DNA from: Prinia subflava
Lineage: Eukaryota; Chordata; Aves; Passeriformes; Cisticolidae
DNA length: 64,000 nucleotides
NCBI RefSeq assembly: GCF_021018805.1
Contig: NC_086253.1
Location: forward strand, 36,519,583-36,583,582
Reading direction: 5' to 3'
Part shown: piece after piece, positions 49,301 to 62,582 of the stretch
Numbering within the stretch: the first letter of the stretch is position 1
Layout: each line of letters begins with the position of its first letter
Notes under the pieces: model-generated
Seen by the model: the letters and a program-made list of their open reading frames with translations, nothing else
The model's database searches: none
What the model was told of the DNA's origin: nothing
Made by a program: the position numbers and the translations under genes

Positions 49301-52300
49301 TGAGTTGGAAAAATATCTGGACAGTTGTTGATGCCTCCAGAAGATGTAAAAAACAACCTGTGCATGAGCAATGGCCGTGGAGCTGTGGCTGTGGTTTCAT
49401 GTGACATGAGAAGGGGGCTGACACTCCTTCCCACATGTGCAAGGCCAAGCACAGAGCTGGCAGTGACTGCCACTGCTCCTACCACTGTCATTGCCATCAT
49501 CTTCACACAGCATAATGTTGCTTCTGTTGGGAACCAAGCAAGCTGTGTTTGGAAATTGCTGTTGTGTTATTCTAGGCTTTTTTAACAGCGGGTCGTGTTT
49601 TGGTGTGAAAAGTATGCTAAAGCGCAATGCCAAACACCCAAAATGTTGCCTGTGCCACACTGGTTTGACCATTCAGTGCATTATACCCCAATGTTGGACA
49701 GCACAGTCATATGCTGTGCTCTCCCACAAAGCCCCAGCCTCCTTAGCTGTGCAGCATGAATGATGTTCTGAGAATGCTTTAGGTTTATGCTCAGAAAAAA
49801 CATACCCTTTGTTTTTCTGTTTGATGCAAAGGTTAGGAGGCATACGGTGAATGGTAGGGAGAAAGGGTTAACATTTTTAATGTCTCTAAAAGTAAATTCA
49901 GCTCTTGTCTTTGATTTGGCACCTATGTGTTTTAACACCAGACATCTAATGTAAAAGCTTTTTGGCTGATCGTGGCTATTATTATCTAAAGCTGAAATTT
50001 CAGAAGCTCAGAGCTCTCATAACCATAATTAAACTGTGCTTTTAGTGTACACTCTAATGTTTAAGAACTCAGAAGAAAAATAAGCTGTTAGAATGATTTT
50101 ATAATTCAAGCATCAAAAATCACTCTTTCACGGTCTTAGTTATAAAATAGTATAAATAGATGATGTTCTGATACTGGTTCAGCAGAGGAGTTGAAGTATT
50201 CTTTTGTTATTGGGACAATACTGTGAAAAAGGCAGTAAAAATGAACAGTGTTACAGTGAGTTTAAAGTTTGGATGACATGTCTTAAAGAGATCCCGCTGG
50301 ATATGGAGATAGAAAAAATTTTGAATATTAACTTATTCACTAAATGCAACACTGGAATAGCAAAACTAATGTGTAGTCGTATGCTGCAGGTGCATTAGAG
50401 ACAGAGCTGTGTGGGAAAGCAGATTTTCTTTGTATAGTTTTTAGGAGTAGGAATTTGTTAGCATTTACACTTGGAATAAAGCCCCCAAACTGTGAAAATC
50501 TACATTATGATAAACATTGTAAAGTATACTGGTTTGAAGCAATCAAGTTTTCATTGTTTGTATACATACACATATATAGATATATATACATTTAGTTATA
50601 TACTTATACAATTAGAGAATTTTCAGATTATCTGAAATATTGAAATGGCATATGCAAATGCAACTTGAACTACATCTTCTTTTTCAGACTTATTTTAATA
50701 ATCTCTAGCTTAAATTCTGATTCTCTTGAAGTTCTTCAATGTTGACTATTTAAATTTCATTTATTAAAGAAAAAGTGGCTTCTGTTTTTCTGGTCATATC
50801 TAATCATGGTAGTTAAGCATCACAGATGTATTTCTTAAAATTTAAATCCTTCATTGAGGATTTTTTTTCCAATAATTTTCAACATCACATATCAGTTATG
50901 TAGTTGACATGCTTCTTTATCCTACACGGTATCACCACGAGCCAAGCTAGATAAGGACACTCAGGAGACAGGTCTGGGTTCCACAGAGCAAGCAGGGCAG
51001 GAGCACTACCCTTGGTTTATTCTTCCTATTAAATACTGCTGGCAAGATGACCATGGATTGGAGAGTGGTTATTCCCACCTCTCACCCACATTGGTTAAGG
51101 AGGCTGTCATTCAACCTCCCCTTCTCTTCAGAAAGAATTCATAGCAATGGCAATATTTACAAAACACGATCTTCTGTTTACATTAAGGAGTGTGAGAAGC
51201 TGCACACTTCTACTTTAGTATGAATGCTCAGCAAACTAGGAGATCTCAGGGCAACAACACGGGATTTAGACAAATGAGTAATTTTATAGTGCCACAGTAA
51301 AAATCTGTTAGAACCTAATTAGATATACAAAATACCAGACACTTTCAACAACTGGAGTGAAGTGATTCGGTTGATCTTGGGACTCTAATGTGGCAGAGTT
51401 TTTATCTTTAGTTATGGATCCTCTCTGTTGCTTCAGTTGCCAAAAGCTGAAGTACTCAGAATGCATCTTAAGAAATAAAAGGTAACAGTGTTTGTCTTAA
51501 TGCATAAAATTTGTTTGTTTTGCAGAAATAAATATTAGCAACAATGCTCCCCAAATACTCTGTGTTTCTCATCTCCCAGTAATGAGCTGTGTCAGGCTTC
51601 TATTTTCAGTTCTTTTTTGATGATAGTGCTTTTTGTGACAACTGGGACTTGATCTATCTAGTCGTAGAGCAGTAATTTTTAAAGTGCTGAGCTCTGATAT
51701 AAATACTCTCCCAGTGAAGTCAGTGAGAAGAGCTTCATTCATTACAGTTCTCCTTTTGAAAATCTAAATGTATTTTTTAGAAATCTAAATCTTTAATGTA
51801 CTTTTTATATTGAGTTGGAAGTTGTTGTTTTGGTTTTTTGGAGGGGTGGGGTTTGGAGACTTCACAAATTTTTAGAAATAAAAAAAGAATGACATGACTG
51901 GAAGTAAAGACTGTTGTGAAAATATTTTTATTTAGTATTTTACAACTGTGATTTTAATTGAAGGAATGACTTATAGATAATTGCAGGTGGATGTAAAGGA
52001 GGGAAGTCTGTAGGGAAATGGGAAAATAACATTAATGACTTGGAAATGAATCAAAGTCAGAACTGCAAACCCCTATTTTTGGACATTTTCACTGCTGAGA
52101 ATAGCTACCAACGCCCCAAATTCACAACCAAAGAATATTTTTGAACATAAGTGAAGGAATAGTGAACTACTAAAAGAAAAACACAGTTCAGGTGCAGCTC
52201 AAACAGCATTTGAACGATGTTCAGATTATCTTTGCTTCCTTTTCTAGATGTATTATGAGTAAGTATTAAATTAACACCAGGACATTTGGCAGTACTTGCC

Positions 52301-55300
52301 TTATAATCTTTGTACTAATACCAATTTTTGAGGATACAAAACTATCTCTTTCCATGAGGTTTAAAAAGAAGCAGTTTATCCTGCAATTTATTCATGTCAA
52401 GGTTCTCTTGATTTCTCTGTGACTTTCTCTTGTGTTGAAATTCCAGTTAATCTGTCTTGTAAAGCCAATGCACAGATAATGGACCTTTGAGAAGTTGTTA
52501 TGTTAAAGAAAGAAATGTGAAAAAAAGGACAGCAGTCCTTTACCATAAGAAACTGACAACTTGTAGACACTCATATATTCAAACTTGTGTTTGCTGAAGA
52601 CTGAAAGTTCATATTAGAGGGAGCTGATCTTCCAAACATAGCCAGAGTGTTTTAACAACAGGCCCAACTAGTAAGAGCAGATTTTTTTATTGTTATTATT
52701 TTTTTTTTTTTTTATTTTCCAGATTGAAAGAAATGAGTAGGATTTATAATTGCAATTGGCTGGAAGTGCCATGGGGAGATGGAGATTTAGGTATTGTATA
52801 ATAATTTGTAAATCTTTTTTTAACTTCACCCATTAATGCAGTGAATATATTTATTCTTTCTTGTTAATGCTTACAAAGCAATGATGCTTTGTAATAGTTT
52901 GCCCTTCTGGTAAACAATACACATCAGAGAACTTGAAACTAATGTGGCTTCTGTATATAGTTAGAGATACTCCATATCCAGCACCATCAGAGACAGTACC
53001 AGAAGGAAATTAATGCATTCTCAGTTTTGGAAAAGACTATATTTGCACATACTGCTGTTACAAACACAATGAATGGATGTGTTTATATTTTTGCTAATGA
53101 CTTCTAAGTGAGAAACATTGTAATTTGTAGATTAGCAGAAGGCAATAATCCAGACAAAGAATTTAAGAACACTTTTGATGTCTATTTATGGTAAATATTT
53201 ATGTTGAACATATTCTTGTCCCTGTGGTATTTAATGATGAATTACTATGTATATCAACAAATCAGTTGGAATGTGAATTTTCCTTTTCCAAACTTGGTCA
53301 TCACAAAATAGTTCTGCAACATTTTGTTTTTAGATTTTATTTGTTAGTAGAGATGACACAACTATTTTGCACTTTATGGATTTATCAGAAACAGCTGGCT
53401 GCTGAATGTCTCTGCCTGAAGATAGGGATATAAGGTGGGTCTAGGTGCAAACCACAGCTTAGGATCTGGCATCATTTTATTATCAACTGTCACTGGAGTA
53501 ATTAATAGACATTCTTCTGGTGAATCCAAGATGGTAACAGGTGAATGAAATAAAGGTGAAAAATTGTTGCTTTCAGATCCTACCTGCATCTTTGTTGTAT
53601 TTATACATGGCTACAAAAAGTCTGAAATGTAAGTGTTTTTAATGGGCATAAAAGATTCAGAACTTTTATGATTTTATAAGATTTTTTCTGTATAGTCAGC
53701 TAAGTGCCTTTTTTTCTGGTTTGTTTTCCTTTTCATTTGGTAGGATAAACTGTCAAGAGAGAGACATTCTCATCTATAGAGACAGGGGGACAAAAGACCA
53801 AAAGCAACCTCTAAATACAGATTTAAATTTGAGGAATTTATGTGTGGTGTTTTTAAAGTATTTTGGTTGGTTGGTTGGTTTTTGGGTTTTGTTTTTTGTT
53901 TGTTTGGTTTGGTTTTTAATTTTGTTTTGTGGGGGTTTTGTTTGTTTTGTTGGTTTGGTGTGGGGTTTGTTGTTTGTTGTTTTTTTTTTATTCAGAATAT
54001 CAATAAGAATTTCAAAGCCTTACATTAAATTAACCTGAAGTGAAAAGTATGGGGAATAATGTGTGTTCATGTGTACATACATGCACACACAGATGACCAG
54101 AGCTTAGTGCAAATAATTCTGAGGGAGTATTGGAAGCTAAATCTTGCCAGTGGTCCATTTACTGCCATAGATGAAAGAGTTCAAGGAGCTTTCCATATAC
54201 AGGATACTCTGACATAATAGTAATCCCACTGCTCATTTTTAAAATTAGGTTTATTAAACCTTACTCTCATATTTTTAAACTTCTGTGATCAGCTTTACGT
54301 AGTCTTATGATAATTTATATAATCACCTTTGCTTTTGTTTTGCCAAGTTTTTGATCTCAGTAGTATTCAGCAGTGATGAGTCACAAAGTGCACTATGTTC
54401 TCCAAGACGCAGTCATATGTCTGTGGAAGTTTTAGTCTCATTCACTAACCCCAGTAGGAAAATGGAGGTTTTATGTACATTTTCTTATTGTGCACTATTT
54501 CATATGTTTTCAACTAGGCCCTGATTTCTTTTCGGGTTGAGCAGCCTTAATCTTTTCATCATTCTTGGTGTGATTTGAGGGGGCTGTTTATAGTAAACAA
54601 AAGTGTTCTTGCTGAAACAGCCTAGTGGACAGAAGGAGTCCAATAGGAAACAGAAGCAAGGTCTATTTCTGGGCTGTAGTTGCCTTAGAGCTCAGGCTGA
54701 AGACTGCCAGTGATTGAGCAACATCTCGGCGTTTCAGATTGATTGCGCTGTCAGTAAACGCAGTGGCTGGCTCTGCAGGCAGTCCCTGGCCGCGCCAGAG
54801 TCAGACCTGCACGCACAGAAGAGTCGTCTGTCCAAGTTACCAACCCATCATTCCGGGCTAAATCTCTCTACATTTCTTCAGGAATTTTGGGTAGCTTGAT
54901 ATAACTCACACAAATGATTGTATCGGTATTTTACAATTCTAGTGGTTTTGTTATTAGAGGAATAAATACTGATAATTCACAATGCATTTTGAAGGTGTTT
55001 CTTCCTTGCAAAGCCTCTCAAAACTGAATTTTCAAAATTCCTGACATAAATCAGTATCAGCTCTGCCTGCAGCCTTGGCTGGCTGGAAGGAACCTTTCAG
55101 TGTGCAGCCTTCTAGAGGAAGGGGCAGGTCCTTCAGCAAGAGCTTCAGGATGTCTCCGGAAGCTGGGTTGGGAGTTATGGAGGGTTATGTTTGTGAATAC
55201 AGGGTTGTTGTTTGGTTTCTATTTTTTTCACTTGTCTCTTTTGGGGGCGATAAATAAATGAGAATAAAGGCCAGATATGTTTACAGTAAACATATCTAAT

Positions 55301-58300
55301 TATTTTTAGGCCTAATAGTTTATGGAATGAGAACTTAGACTTTATATCTTATTTCTGCTATAGTAATATTTTTACTGTGATACTCATTGTGTTTCTCTCC
55401 TTTACTTGTGTAGTAGCTTCAAATTAATCTCACTATACATAAAGATTCCCACATTGCTTTTCATAAACACCAGCTTCTTTGTGACTTCTTCAGGCAGTCT
55501 TACGTCTGGTTAAAGTTCAAAAAATGCCTATATTCCAGCTACAAAGTTTTATCATGTGTATTAAAAATTAACAACACTAAAATAGAAGTGAAATATGGTA
55601 ATTAGTGAACTTCTTAAATCAGATTAATGATATAAATATCTCAATATTTTGTTTTGTGGACCACATAATTATTTATTACAGATGTTTACACTTAATAATG
55701 GAGCACATTTTTATTGTTCAGAAACCGATCATTTGAGTCCCTAAAGAGGAAAAACTAATTTAATAGGACATTTTACTTCATTCTGTGCATCGTATTTTCT
55801 AGTTTGCTCTGTACATTCTAACCCCTCCCTAATTCACATGACTTATTCAATAAATGTTGTTATTATCTAGGTTCTTGGGCAGATCGCTCACCTCTGCATG
55901 AAGCAGCCAGTCAAGGACGTCTCCTTTCTCTAAAGACTTTATTGTCACAGGTGAAGGCTCTGTTTTTAGAATTGCTTTCATTTTTAATGTTCTTTAATTT
56001 CTCATCATAGATTATTGATGCAGATTTAGTGTGCTTTCTATTGCTTTTTTCACTTGAATTTTTCAGAGCAATATATATTTAGGAATTTTCTCATATTTAA
56101 GATATAAACTAGTATTTAAAAATTTTCCTCTGTATCTTTTAACTCTCTCCTCCTCCCCAAATAAAAAAAACCCACCAAAGTTGTCCCTAAATTTATGTCA
56201 GTCTTCCCCTCTTGCATAGTATAAATCAATACAGTTTCACTGCTTTAAGCCTTTGGGTAAATAGAGCTAGTCAGGAAGATCTAGTTAACAGGAAGAATCA
56301 CTGAAAGATTACGGTTTTGCATTGTTTTTATTACAAAAAAAATTGCTAATATCAAAGGGAGAGACTGTAAATGCTATATTTTAATATTACAATATTGTCC
56401 TATTAGCTATTTCAATATTGAAAAATTATACTATAGAATACATTTGATGAAAGCAGGTAGATAAAATTTTTAGTTAAGAATCAAACACCATCTACTGCAA
56501 AAAATTTAGAGAGGTGATTTTATCAATCCAGTAAGTGTTTTCTTTGCTAAAATTTATGGTTTTGGAAATTTCAGACCCTAAGTCATAGGAGGATAGAATC
56601 ACAGGAGAGTTAGACTCAGGTCTTTGTGGGGTTTTAAAGATCCCCCAGAATGGAGATGCACCACCCTATCCCTCATCTGTTTCAGGGTTTCACTGTCCCA
56701 CAGTTAATTTTTTTTCCACATAGCTACTTGGAATTTGCCATGTTCTGACTTGGGTCTGTTGCCTTTTGTCCTGTCACTGTACATCTAAACTGTCTGCATA
56801 TTTTATACCCATTTCTGATTAAATATAAATGCTCATGAGGATGAACTTACTGCAAGTTGGGTTTTAAGCCTGTTTAGAGGCTTACTGTAAACTATTCATT
56901 TGAACAGTAGTGTGAGGAAATGACTCTTCATAGGTTTTGCATGATCTTTAAATACCATTCACATCTATTTTAGGGGTACAATGTGGACACACTAACAATT
57001 GACCAAGTAACTCCACTCCATGAAGCCTGCCTGGGAGATCATGTAGGATGTGCAAGAATCCTCCTTGAAGCAGGAGCAAATGTAAAGCTTTGGTTTTGTT
57101 TTCTTTTAGATGAAGTCCAATTCTAATCTTAACTGAGAAGGATATATGCCTTTATTTTAATGTAATTAATTACCCTGTGGCTGTGTTCATTCCATGTAAT
57201 TACAGCTGCCATCTGAATGCTAGCAAATGAAAGTGATGGACAGCCACTAAGACAGTAATGAGTTGGAGCGAAACTGTTAGCAGTATTCATTATGATATTT
57301 CTCTTCTAAAATATGGAATGCATTCCTCTACTGGGTTCCTCTTGCTTTGAGTGGCTTTCAGGAGACTGTTCTTTTAATCTTCATAATGTCTGCTGTCACG
57401 CTGCACCTATGTGCTCTTAAAATTCTTTGGTCTGAGTAGAAAAAAGCCCCGTCTCTGTTCTGTACTCTTGACATGGACTGTCTTATCTTTTATCCTAAAA
57501 TGAAAATGGGACTTTACAGATCACTTTCAGTGCAATGTCTTCTGACATCAGAGTTCAAGTGCATAGCTTCCTAGGTCTCTGATCTTTGTAATGGAAATAT
57601 TTGTTCTTAAAATTCAGTCTTTAAACCATGTGGAATATCTCTGTGTTATTATAAAAAAAAGACAAAAAGATACAGAGATATTTCCAAAACCAATTTTTCC
57701 CCACTTCAGCTAGCACAAGGATTCTAAAAATACAAAACTATAGGGGAAAAAAAAATTCACCTGGCTTGTTTTTAGTATTTTTAATTATTTTGGTGGATTT
57801 GGGGTTGCATGAAAGATATGCTAGTCCTGGAAGGAGCCTTCTCCTCCTAACTGTGTTCCTTCCCTTAGTATTATTCACCCTCACAAAGTTGCCTACTTTG
57901 TCTCCTTACTCTCTCACACTGAAAGTATTCAGTTGGAGAGTGAGGGGGTGAGGTTGGTATTAAAATAGTGAGCTTATCCTATTAGCTTTTTCTCCATCCC
58001 GTGAAGTACCCCTTGAACCTGGAGACTAAAACTACAGAAGAAAATGGCAATTAATCCTCAATACTTGCCAGCGCTGTGAAGAGAAGATCCCTTTATCCCA
58101 TTAAGTACGCAAAGTGTAAATTTCCTGTATGGGTGGAACAAGCTCAGTGAAAGGGCTTCTGAAAATTATTTACTGCCTAGATGCCAATGTATGCTCTTTA
58201 GTATTCCAGGAGTATTTATCCAACATAGTTTAACAAGATAACAGTAAACTAATCCCAACTGAGAAGCATGGTAAGAGGAAGACAATTTCACAGGGACTGG

Positions 58301-61300
58301 TCAGCTAACTTGTTATTTTAACTAGTTTTTGGTTTTGGTTTTGGTTTTTTTTTGTTTTTTTTTTAATCTTATGCAATTTCTAACTATTTCCTGTTTACAA
58401 ATCTACCTTTCCTTCAATTCTTTTTGTAAATAGATTTTATATGTCCTAGGTAAATGCTACAACAATTGATGGAGTGACACCGTTATTTAATGCCTGTTCG
58501 AGGGGCAGTGCAGCATGTGCTGAGCTCCTGTTACAGTACGGTGCCAAAGCTCAGTGGGAGTCCTGTCTGCCATCACCAACACATGAAGCAGCCAGCAGAG
58601 GTAAGAAATTGCCTCCTCAAAAAAACATGGAGCAGCTGAGCAATGTCTGAGCGAGAGCGTTAAGAAATGTGTGTGGTTTTGTCCATGAGACAGCGTACTG
58701 AAGTGGAGCCAACTGTCATGCTTTGTACTGACAGGTCACAGTGATTGTCTGGAGGTACTGATATCCTGGGGTATAGACGTTGACCAAGATCTTCCTCATT
58801 TAGGAACACCTCTGTATGTAGCTTGTGTTTCACAGCAGATCCATTGCATTCGGAAGCTTCTTTATGCAGGTATGTCATGATTAAAATAAAAATATTACTG
58901 GTCTGTAAAATAAGCATATTGTACTTGCCTTTGAAATCAGCTGTGCTCAGCCAATTGAACAGGAACCTGTGCAGGGTTCTACCTCAAAGTTTATGCTGAG
59001 TCATGTTTTCTTATAACTTACTGTATCTTTTATTTTTCGGTGCCATAGTAAGCGTAAGAGGAAAAAAGGAAGCAAGACCAGTAAGAATGAATGTTCAAAA
59101 TTCTCAGTACACACAGCAGCTTTATAGATATTAATTTTCTGTAGGAAAAACAAGGGTAAAACATGAGCTTTGAGAAATTTTATGTAGTAATCACTGAGAT
59201 TTCAATCAAAAATATTTTAGCAATGAAGTCCCACTCACTTTGATTCTTCAGCAAATTCTATTCAATCTTTTCATGAGGCATAGCGGCTGAGTTGTAGAGG
59301 GAAGAGGTGAGGTAAAGGGCATCTGATTCTAAATTTGAGATTATTTATTGAATCAATGGGTAGGAGATGTTGAAGGCTCACTGTGTTTCAGCACAAGTCC
59401 AGGGACACAGCTGGCAGGGCTGAAAGAAAATTTACTGTGTTTCAGGTATTTACATACAGGGCTTTTGCATCCTTCAGAACAAGGAATTAAAATGTATATA
59501 TGAATAATTCAGCATTGCTATCATTGCACCAGAATATTTTTCTAGTTGATTGCATGCTATATTTAGAACTTAAACAAGCAGTTAAAGTGGTTCTCATTGA
59601 GTCCCTCTCCTCGGATGATTAATTATCCTATGTCATGATTTTTTATGTTTAAGAACAGTGAAAGTATAATTAGCACATCTTGGGATTCAAATACTACCAC
59701 ACAGAAAAAACAGTAACAGAAGTGTATAGTCTACATTTGTTGGTGCCCCGAAGTAGAAAAGCTTATGTAAATTGAGAATATAAGTAACCACTTATGTAAA
59801 TTAAATTCTTTTCATATTTTATCACTTTGTGACAATGTATTAGAAGTTGAAAAGCAGATAGACAATGAAATAAGCAAGAGAATGGTACTGCAGAATCATG
59901 CTCAAATTGTTAGTATTAAGAACAGTGAATTATTCAGATTTCGGATCCAATTGCTAGACCTGTGACATTATTAACTTATTTTACTCAAATGGACATTTAA
60001 AATGCAAAAGAATGTTGATTCAGGGAGTAAAGTTGGTACAGGTACAGAAGGCAATTTTTGCTCTCACAAGGTCAGTAAGAAGTCTGAAGAAGGCTGGGTT
60101 TTAGATGAACCAACAGCTTCCCTGTAACAGAAATTCTTCCATAGTAACTAGTTTAGTTTAACTCTTGCATGGATTTTTTTTCTTGAATATGAATGCATTA
60201 TCACAAATTATTTAATCCATTTTAATTTAAAACATGTTAACAATCACCTATTAATATAAAAGTGTAATAATTAGAACCCACGGATTGGGAGAATTAATGG
60301 TTTGGAGTTTCTTTCCCTATTAACTTTCTTGAATGTGTATATCACCTTATTTAAATTAAAAAAAATATATAGTTTAATAAATAAGGTTGGATAGGATAGG
60401 ATAGGATAGGAGTCTATTTCAAAGCCTTTGCCAGCTTCATGTGAAAAATTATAAGGCATCCAAGATTCCTTCTTGAGTTAGTGTACTCACAAAAACACAC
60501 ATTCAAAACTTCAGTTTAGTGATTTTTTTTTTTTTTACGACTAAGTAAGAAAAGTATTTTTTATGTATTGCAAATTTTCTGAAATGTTTACAGATATGCT
60601 TTTTCATGATTAGGCAACAGTGATGCTTATGTTACCTGATTGGTACTGATACCTTTTCATCTGGTTGTACTTAGGTTACACTTAGGTAATAAAACCCGGG
60701 ATAAAAAAAAAACCAAAATCCGAAGAAAACACTGATGTGATTAGTTCTAGTTCTATGCAATAAAATTAATAAAGTTGCTAAATGCACTGTGGCATTCCAG
60801 GCCAGTGGTGGGTTTTGTTTGTTTTGTAGCCTCGTCTTTCTTACTCAATGACAAATTTAATTAATCTCTTCTTATGTCTCTTTACGTGCATCTACCCACC
60901 AGGTGCCAACGTGCAGAAAGGAAAGCATTTGCAAACTCCACTCCATGCTGCTGCCCAGCATTCTAGTACAGAGATTGTAAACTTACTCCTTGAATTTGGG
61001 GCAGACATAAATGCCAAAAATTCAGATTTTGAGAGGCCTGTTGATTTAGCTGCCCCAAGCAGTTTAGTGGAGAGACTGCTGCTCTTCCACGAAGGTAAGT
61101 TTTACATGTTTATATTTGAAGCTGCAAATAACTTGTATTATTAAAAAAAACAATCCCACCTAGAAAAACCCCAACTTAACAGTCCAAACAGCCCGTTGTG
61201 GAAGGTATCTCTGTGCTGTATGAAATGAATATATGAGCATTCAGGTAATTTCTTTTCTAATTCTAAACATACTCAGCAATATTTAGCCTCAGGCCAGAGC

Positions 61301-62582
61301 CCATTGACCAAGCAGCATCAGAATTTATAAACACTGAAAAAGTATCATCATATGTTTATTGGGTGTTTACACAAGTAGACATATTTATTGGTTTTTACAG
61401 ACCTTTTTAAAAAGAAACAGAGTATTTGAATTTCAGGTTAAAATATATATTTCATTTTTGTCAGCTGTCATAATATTTTTAAATATATATTTTATGTGCA
61501 TATAAAGCAAATTATTTTGATTGTGGGCAAAAAGCATAAGAACTTTAATTTTTAGAATTTTCTTTACAAAATTATAAAAACCTGAGAAACAGGAGACTAA
61601 AGAGTTTATAGTCCCTCAAACTTCTTAAAGGTCTGTCTGCTTTGGAGAGAGAGAATATTCCAAAGGGAACTGGACTTGTTCAGACTGAACTATATAATGT
61701 AAAAATTAGCCACAAGAGAATGAAACAATTTCAATAACCATGGGCATCTTTTTAGAGGTGAACTGACAAGTAACACTGATTCATGTTTTCCTCCAAAAAA
61801 CCACTCTGTAGTCTGATTGTTATTAACAAAACCCCTCTAAAACCTGTATGTTTTCACAAATTTATCAAGACTAGTAGTGTTTTTAAAAGTTAGAACAAAA
61901 ACAAAAAAATGCCATGAAACAGATATAGGTTTATTGTCCAGAGAAAATAGCAATATTCATTTTGAGGCAGTTCTGGGCAGAGTGATAAAGACATTATGTT
62001 TAACTAGTAAGACCACTTAAATATGGTCCAGGATCTCGAGCTATTTTGCATGCATCTTGTTGCAGTGATGCATTGGCAATGCAGCTGGTAGTGGTGTAGC
62101 AGGCATGTAATCTGTACTTTGAGTAAAAATCCCCAAAACAACAAGCCTGCAGTTTTTAAAGTTATTGACATCAGATATTTTCCAGGAGTTGGTTTTTACT
62201 TAAAAAACCTGAACTTGTCTTGCTTTCTATAGTATTTCCCTATCTATTATTAAGGTTTAAGCAGCCCCAGTCTTTATCTTTGAGGGCAGAAAGGCAATGA
62301 AGGAAAGGGAATGAAAAAAAAGGTCAAATTTGCAAAATGGGAACTCTTTTTTTGTGTTTTTTTTTAGAAATTCCATTATTGTGCAAGCCTGTTGTAAAAC
62401 AAAGTGTTGGCTTTTATAGTTGTACAATTAAACTCCTTTCTTTATTATTTGCAGCCACACCATCTTCTCTTTGTCAGCTCTGCCGACTATGTATCCGAAA
62501 TTACATAGGAAGAGCTAGACTGCATCTTGTTCCACAACTCCAGTTGCCGACAATACTTAAGAATTTCTTACAGTACAGATAA
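34549..62582 (+). CDS. ASB5: ASB5, ankyrin repeat and SOCS box protein 5 (complete)
   Basis: Substrate receptor of Elongin B/C-Cullin5-Rbx2 ubiquitin ligases. Seven coding exons: 34549-34744, 55871-55950, 56974-57081, 58450-58600, 58735-58869, 60903-61094, 62455-62582. All have GT-AG ends and matching phases, and together give 329 codons, the same length I recall for human ASB5. The N-terminus (MTVIEESRPFAQQLSNVYFT) has a hydrophobic stretch at about residues 14-43. Six ankyrin repeats follow, at roughly 69-98, 102-131, 134-163, 166-195, 198-228 and 231-261, showing TPLHEA, TPLFNAC, TPLYVAC and TPLHAAA hallmarks. The SOCS box is at about 290-329: BC-box SLCQLCRLCIRNYIG and a Cul5-box-like LQLPTILKNFLQYR. 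No lesion is seen. The start ATG gives the conserved N-terminus of the long isoform. It is divergent to SPCS3, as in other vertebrates. Confidence 0.97.
35974..36050. repeat. Compound (GT)/(GTAT) microsatellite
   Basis: GTGTGTGTTTGTGTATGTG and following, an impure repeat of GTGTAT units over about 77 bp. Confidence 0.9.
38825..38872. repeat. 48-bp poly(T) tract
   Basis: Uninterrupted run of 48 T residues. No target-site duplication or retrocopy body is recognised beside it. The exact length is prone to sequencing error. Confidence 0.95.
42568..42675. repeat. (CAT)n microsatellite grading into CTT/ACT repeats
   Basis: About 53 bp of pure CAT repeat (42,568-42,620), then interrupted ATC units, then CTTCTTCTATTACTACTACT-type trinucleotides. 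Confidence 0.95.
46286..46314. repeat. 29-bp poly(A) tract
   Basis: Uninterrupted A run followed by GAAGAAGGAAAAAAA. There is no recognisable retrocopy in front of it. Confidence 0.9.
46752..47004 (+). other. Unrecognised open frame ending at a splice-donor-like site
   Basis: Eighty-five codons stay open after a TAG at 46,749. The frame runs to AAG/GTTAGT (donor-like, GT at 47,005), with a TAG just beyond (47,007). It includes an internal ATG at 46,890 (MTTNTAAQRSQNLSKRRLES) and a Cys-containing upstream part (VVEIICGCSSDQSTC). Local composition is more balanced than the surrounding intron and contains several CpGs. No family is recognised. It could be an alternative exon on the ASB5 strand, a relic, or chance. 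Confidence 0.25.
47150..47650 (+). mobile_element. Possible LTR, sense (low confidence)
   Basis: GGTATTTAAG TATA-like site near 47,560, AATAAA near 47,598, and an R/U5-like TCTGTTAGAAGTGTTTAGGA with CTCTCATTGCC resemble the end of an avian ERV LTR. No CCAAT box or retroviral gene is clear, and boundaries are guesses. Confidence 0.35.
53860..53985. repeat. G/T-only low-complexity tract
   Basis: About 125 bp made almost only of T and G (GGTTGGTTGGTTGG, GTTTGTTTGGTTTGG, GTGGGGGTTTTG). Strongly strand-asymmetric. Confidence 0.85.
55951..56973 (+). other. ASB5: ASB5 intron 2, with an antisense CR1 relic
   Basis: Intron of 1,023 bp. An old antisense CR1 3' part lies at about 56,585-56,790, read from the order of AGAATCACAGGAG, TTAAAGATCCCCC, a GGGTTTCACTGTCC segment and TTGTCCTGTCACTGTACAT. 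Confidence 0.85.
56585..56790 (-). repeat. Old CR1 LINE 3' part, antisense
   Basis: The plus strand resembles the reverse complement of CR1: AGAATCACAGGAGAGTTAGA, then TTTTAAAGATCCCCCAGAAT, and ending GCCTTTTGTCCTGTCACTGT. It is more diverged than the other CR1 pieces in the window. Confidence 0.65.
57082..58449 (+). other. ASB5: ASB5 intron 3
   Basis: 1,368 bp GT-AG intron with no recognised content besides a T/G-rich tract near 58,325-58,365. Confidence 0.85.
58870..60902 (+). other. ASB5: ASB5 intron 5
   Basis: 2,033 bp GT-AG intron. It contains a short (ATAGG)n microsatellite at about 60,386-60,412; nothing else recognised. Confidence 0.85.
61095..62454 (+). other. ASB5: ASB5 intron 6
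   Basis: 1,360 bp GT-AG intron, AT-rich, with no recognised element. Confidence 0.85.

Larger units (their letters stand above)
34745..55870 (+). other. ASB5: ASB5 intron 1 (21.1 kb)
   Basis: Mostly AT-rich non-coding DNA. It contains homopolymer tracts (38,825-38,872; 40,360-40,379; 46,286-46,314; 47,124-47,142), microsatellites (35,974-36,050; 42,568-42,675), a probable LTR (about 47,150-47,650), a G/T-rich tract (53,860-53,985), a CpG cluster (54,725-54,860) and two unexplained open frames (43,599-44,084 minus; 46,752-47,004 plus). No second gene is recognised. Confidence 0.8.

Noticed and set aside
53721..54038. 105-codon frame rich in Phe/Leu/Val/Gly resembling a membrane protein
   Set aside because: It is a translation of the G/T-only low-complexity tract, so its hydrophobicity is compositional.
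60848..61144. 98-codon frame with ankyrin repeats as an independent small gene
   Set aside because: It is ASB5 exon 6 (60,903-61,094) plus intron read-through on both sides.
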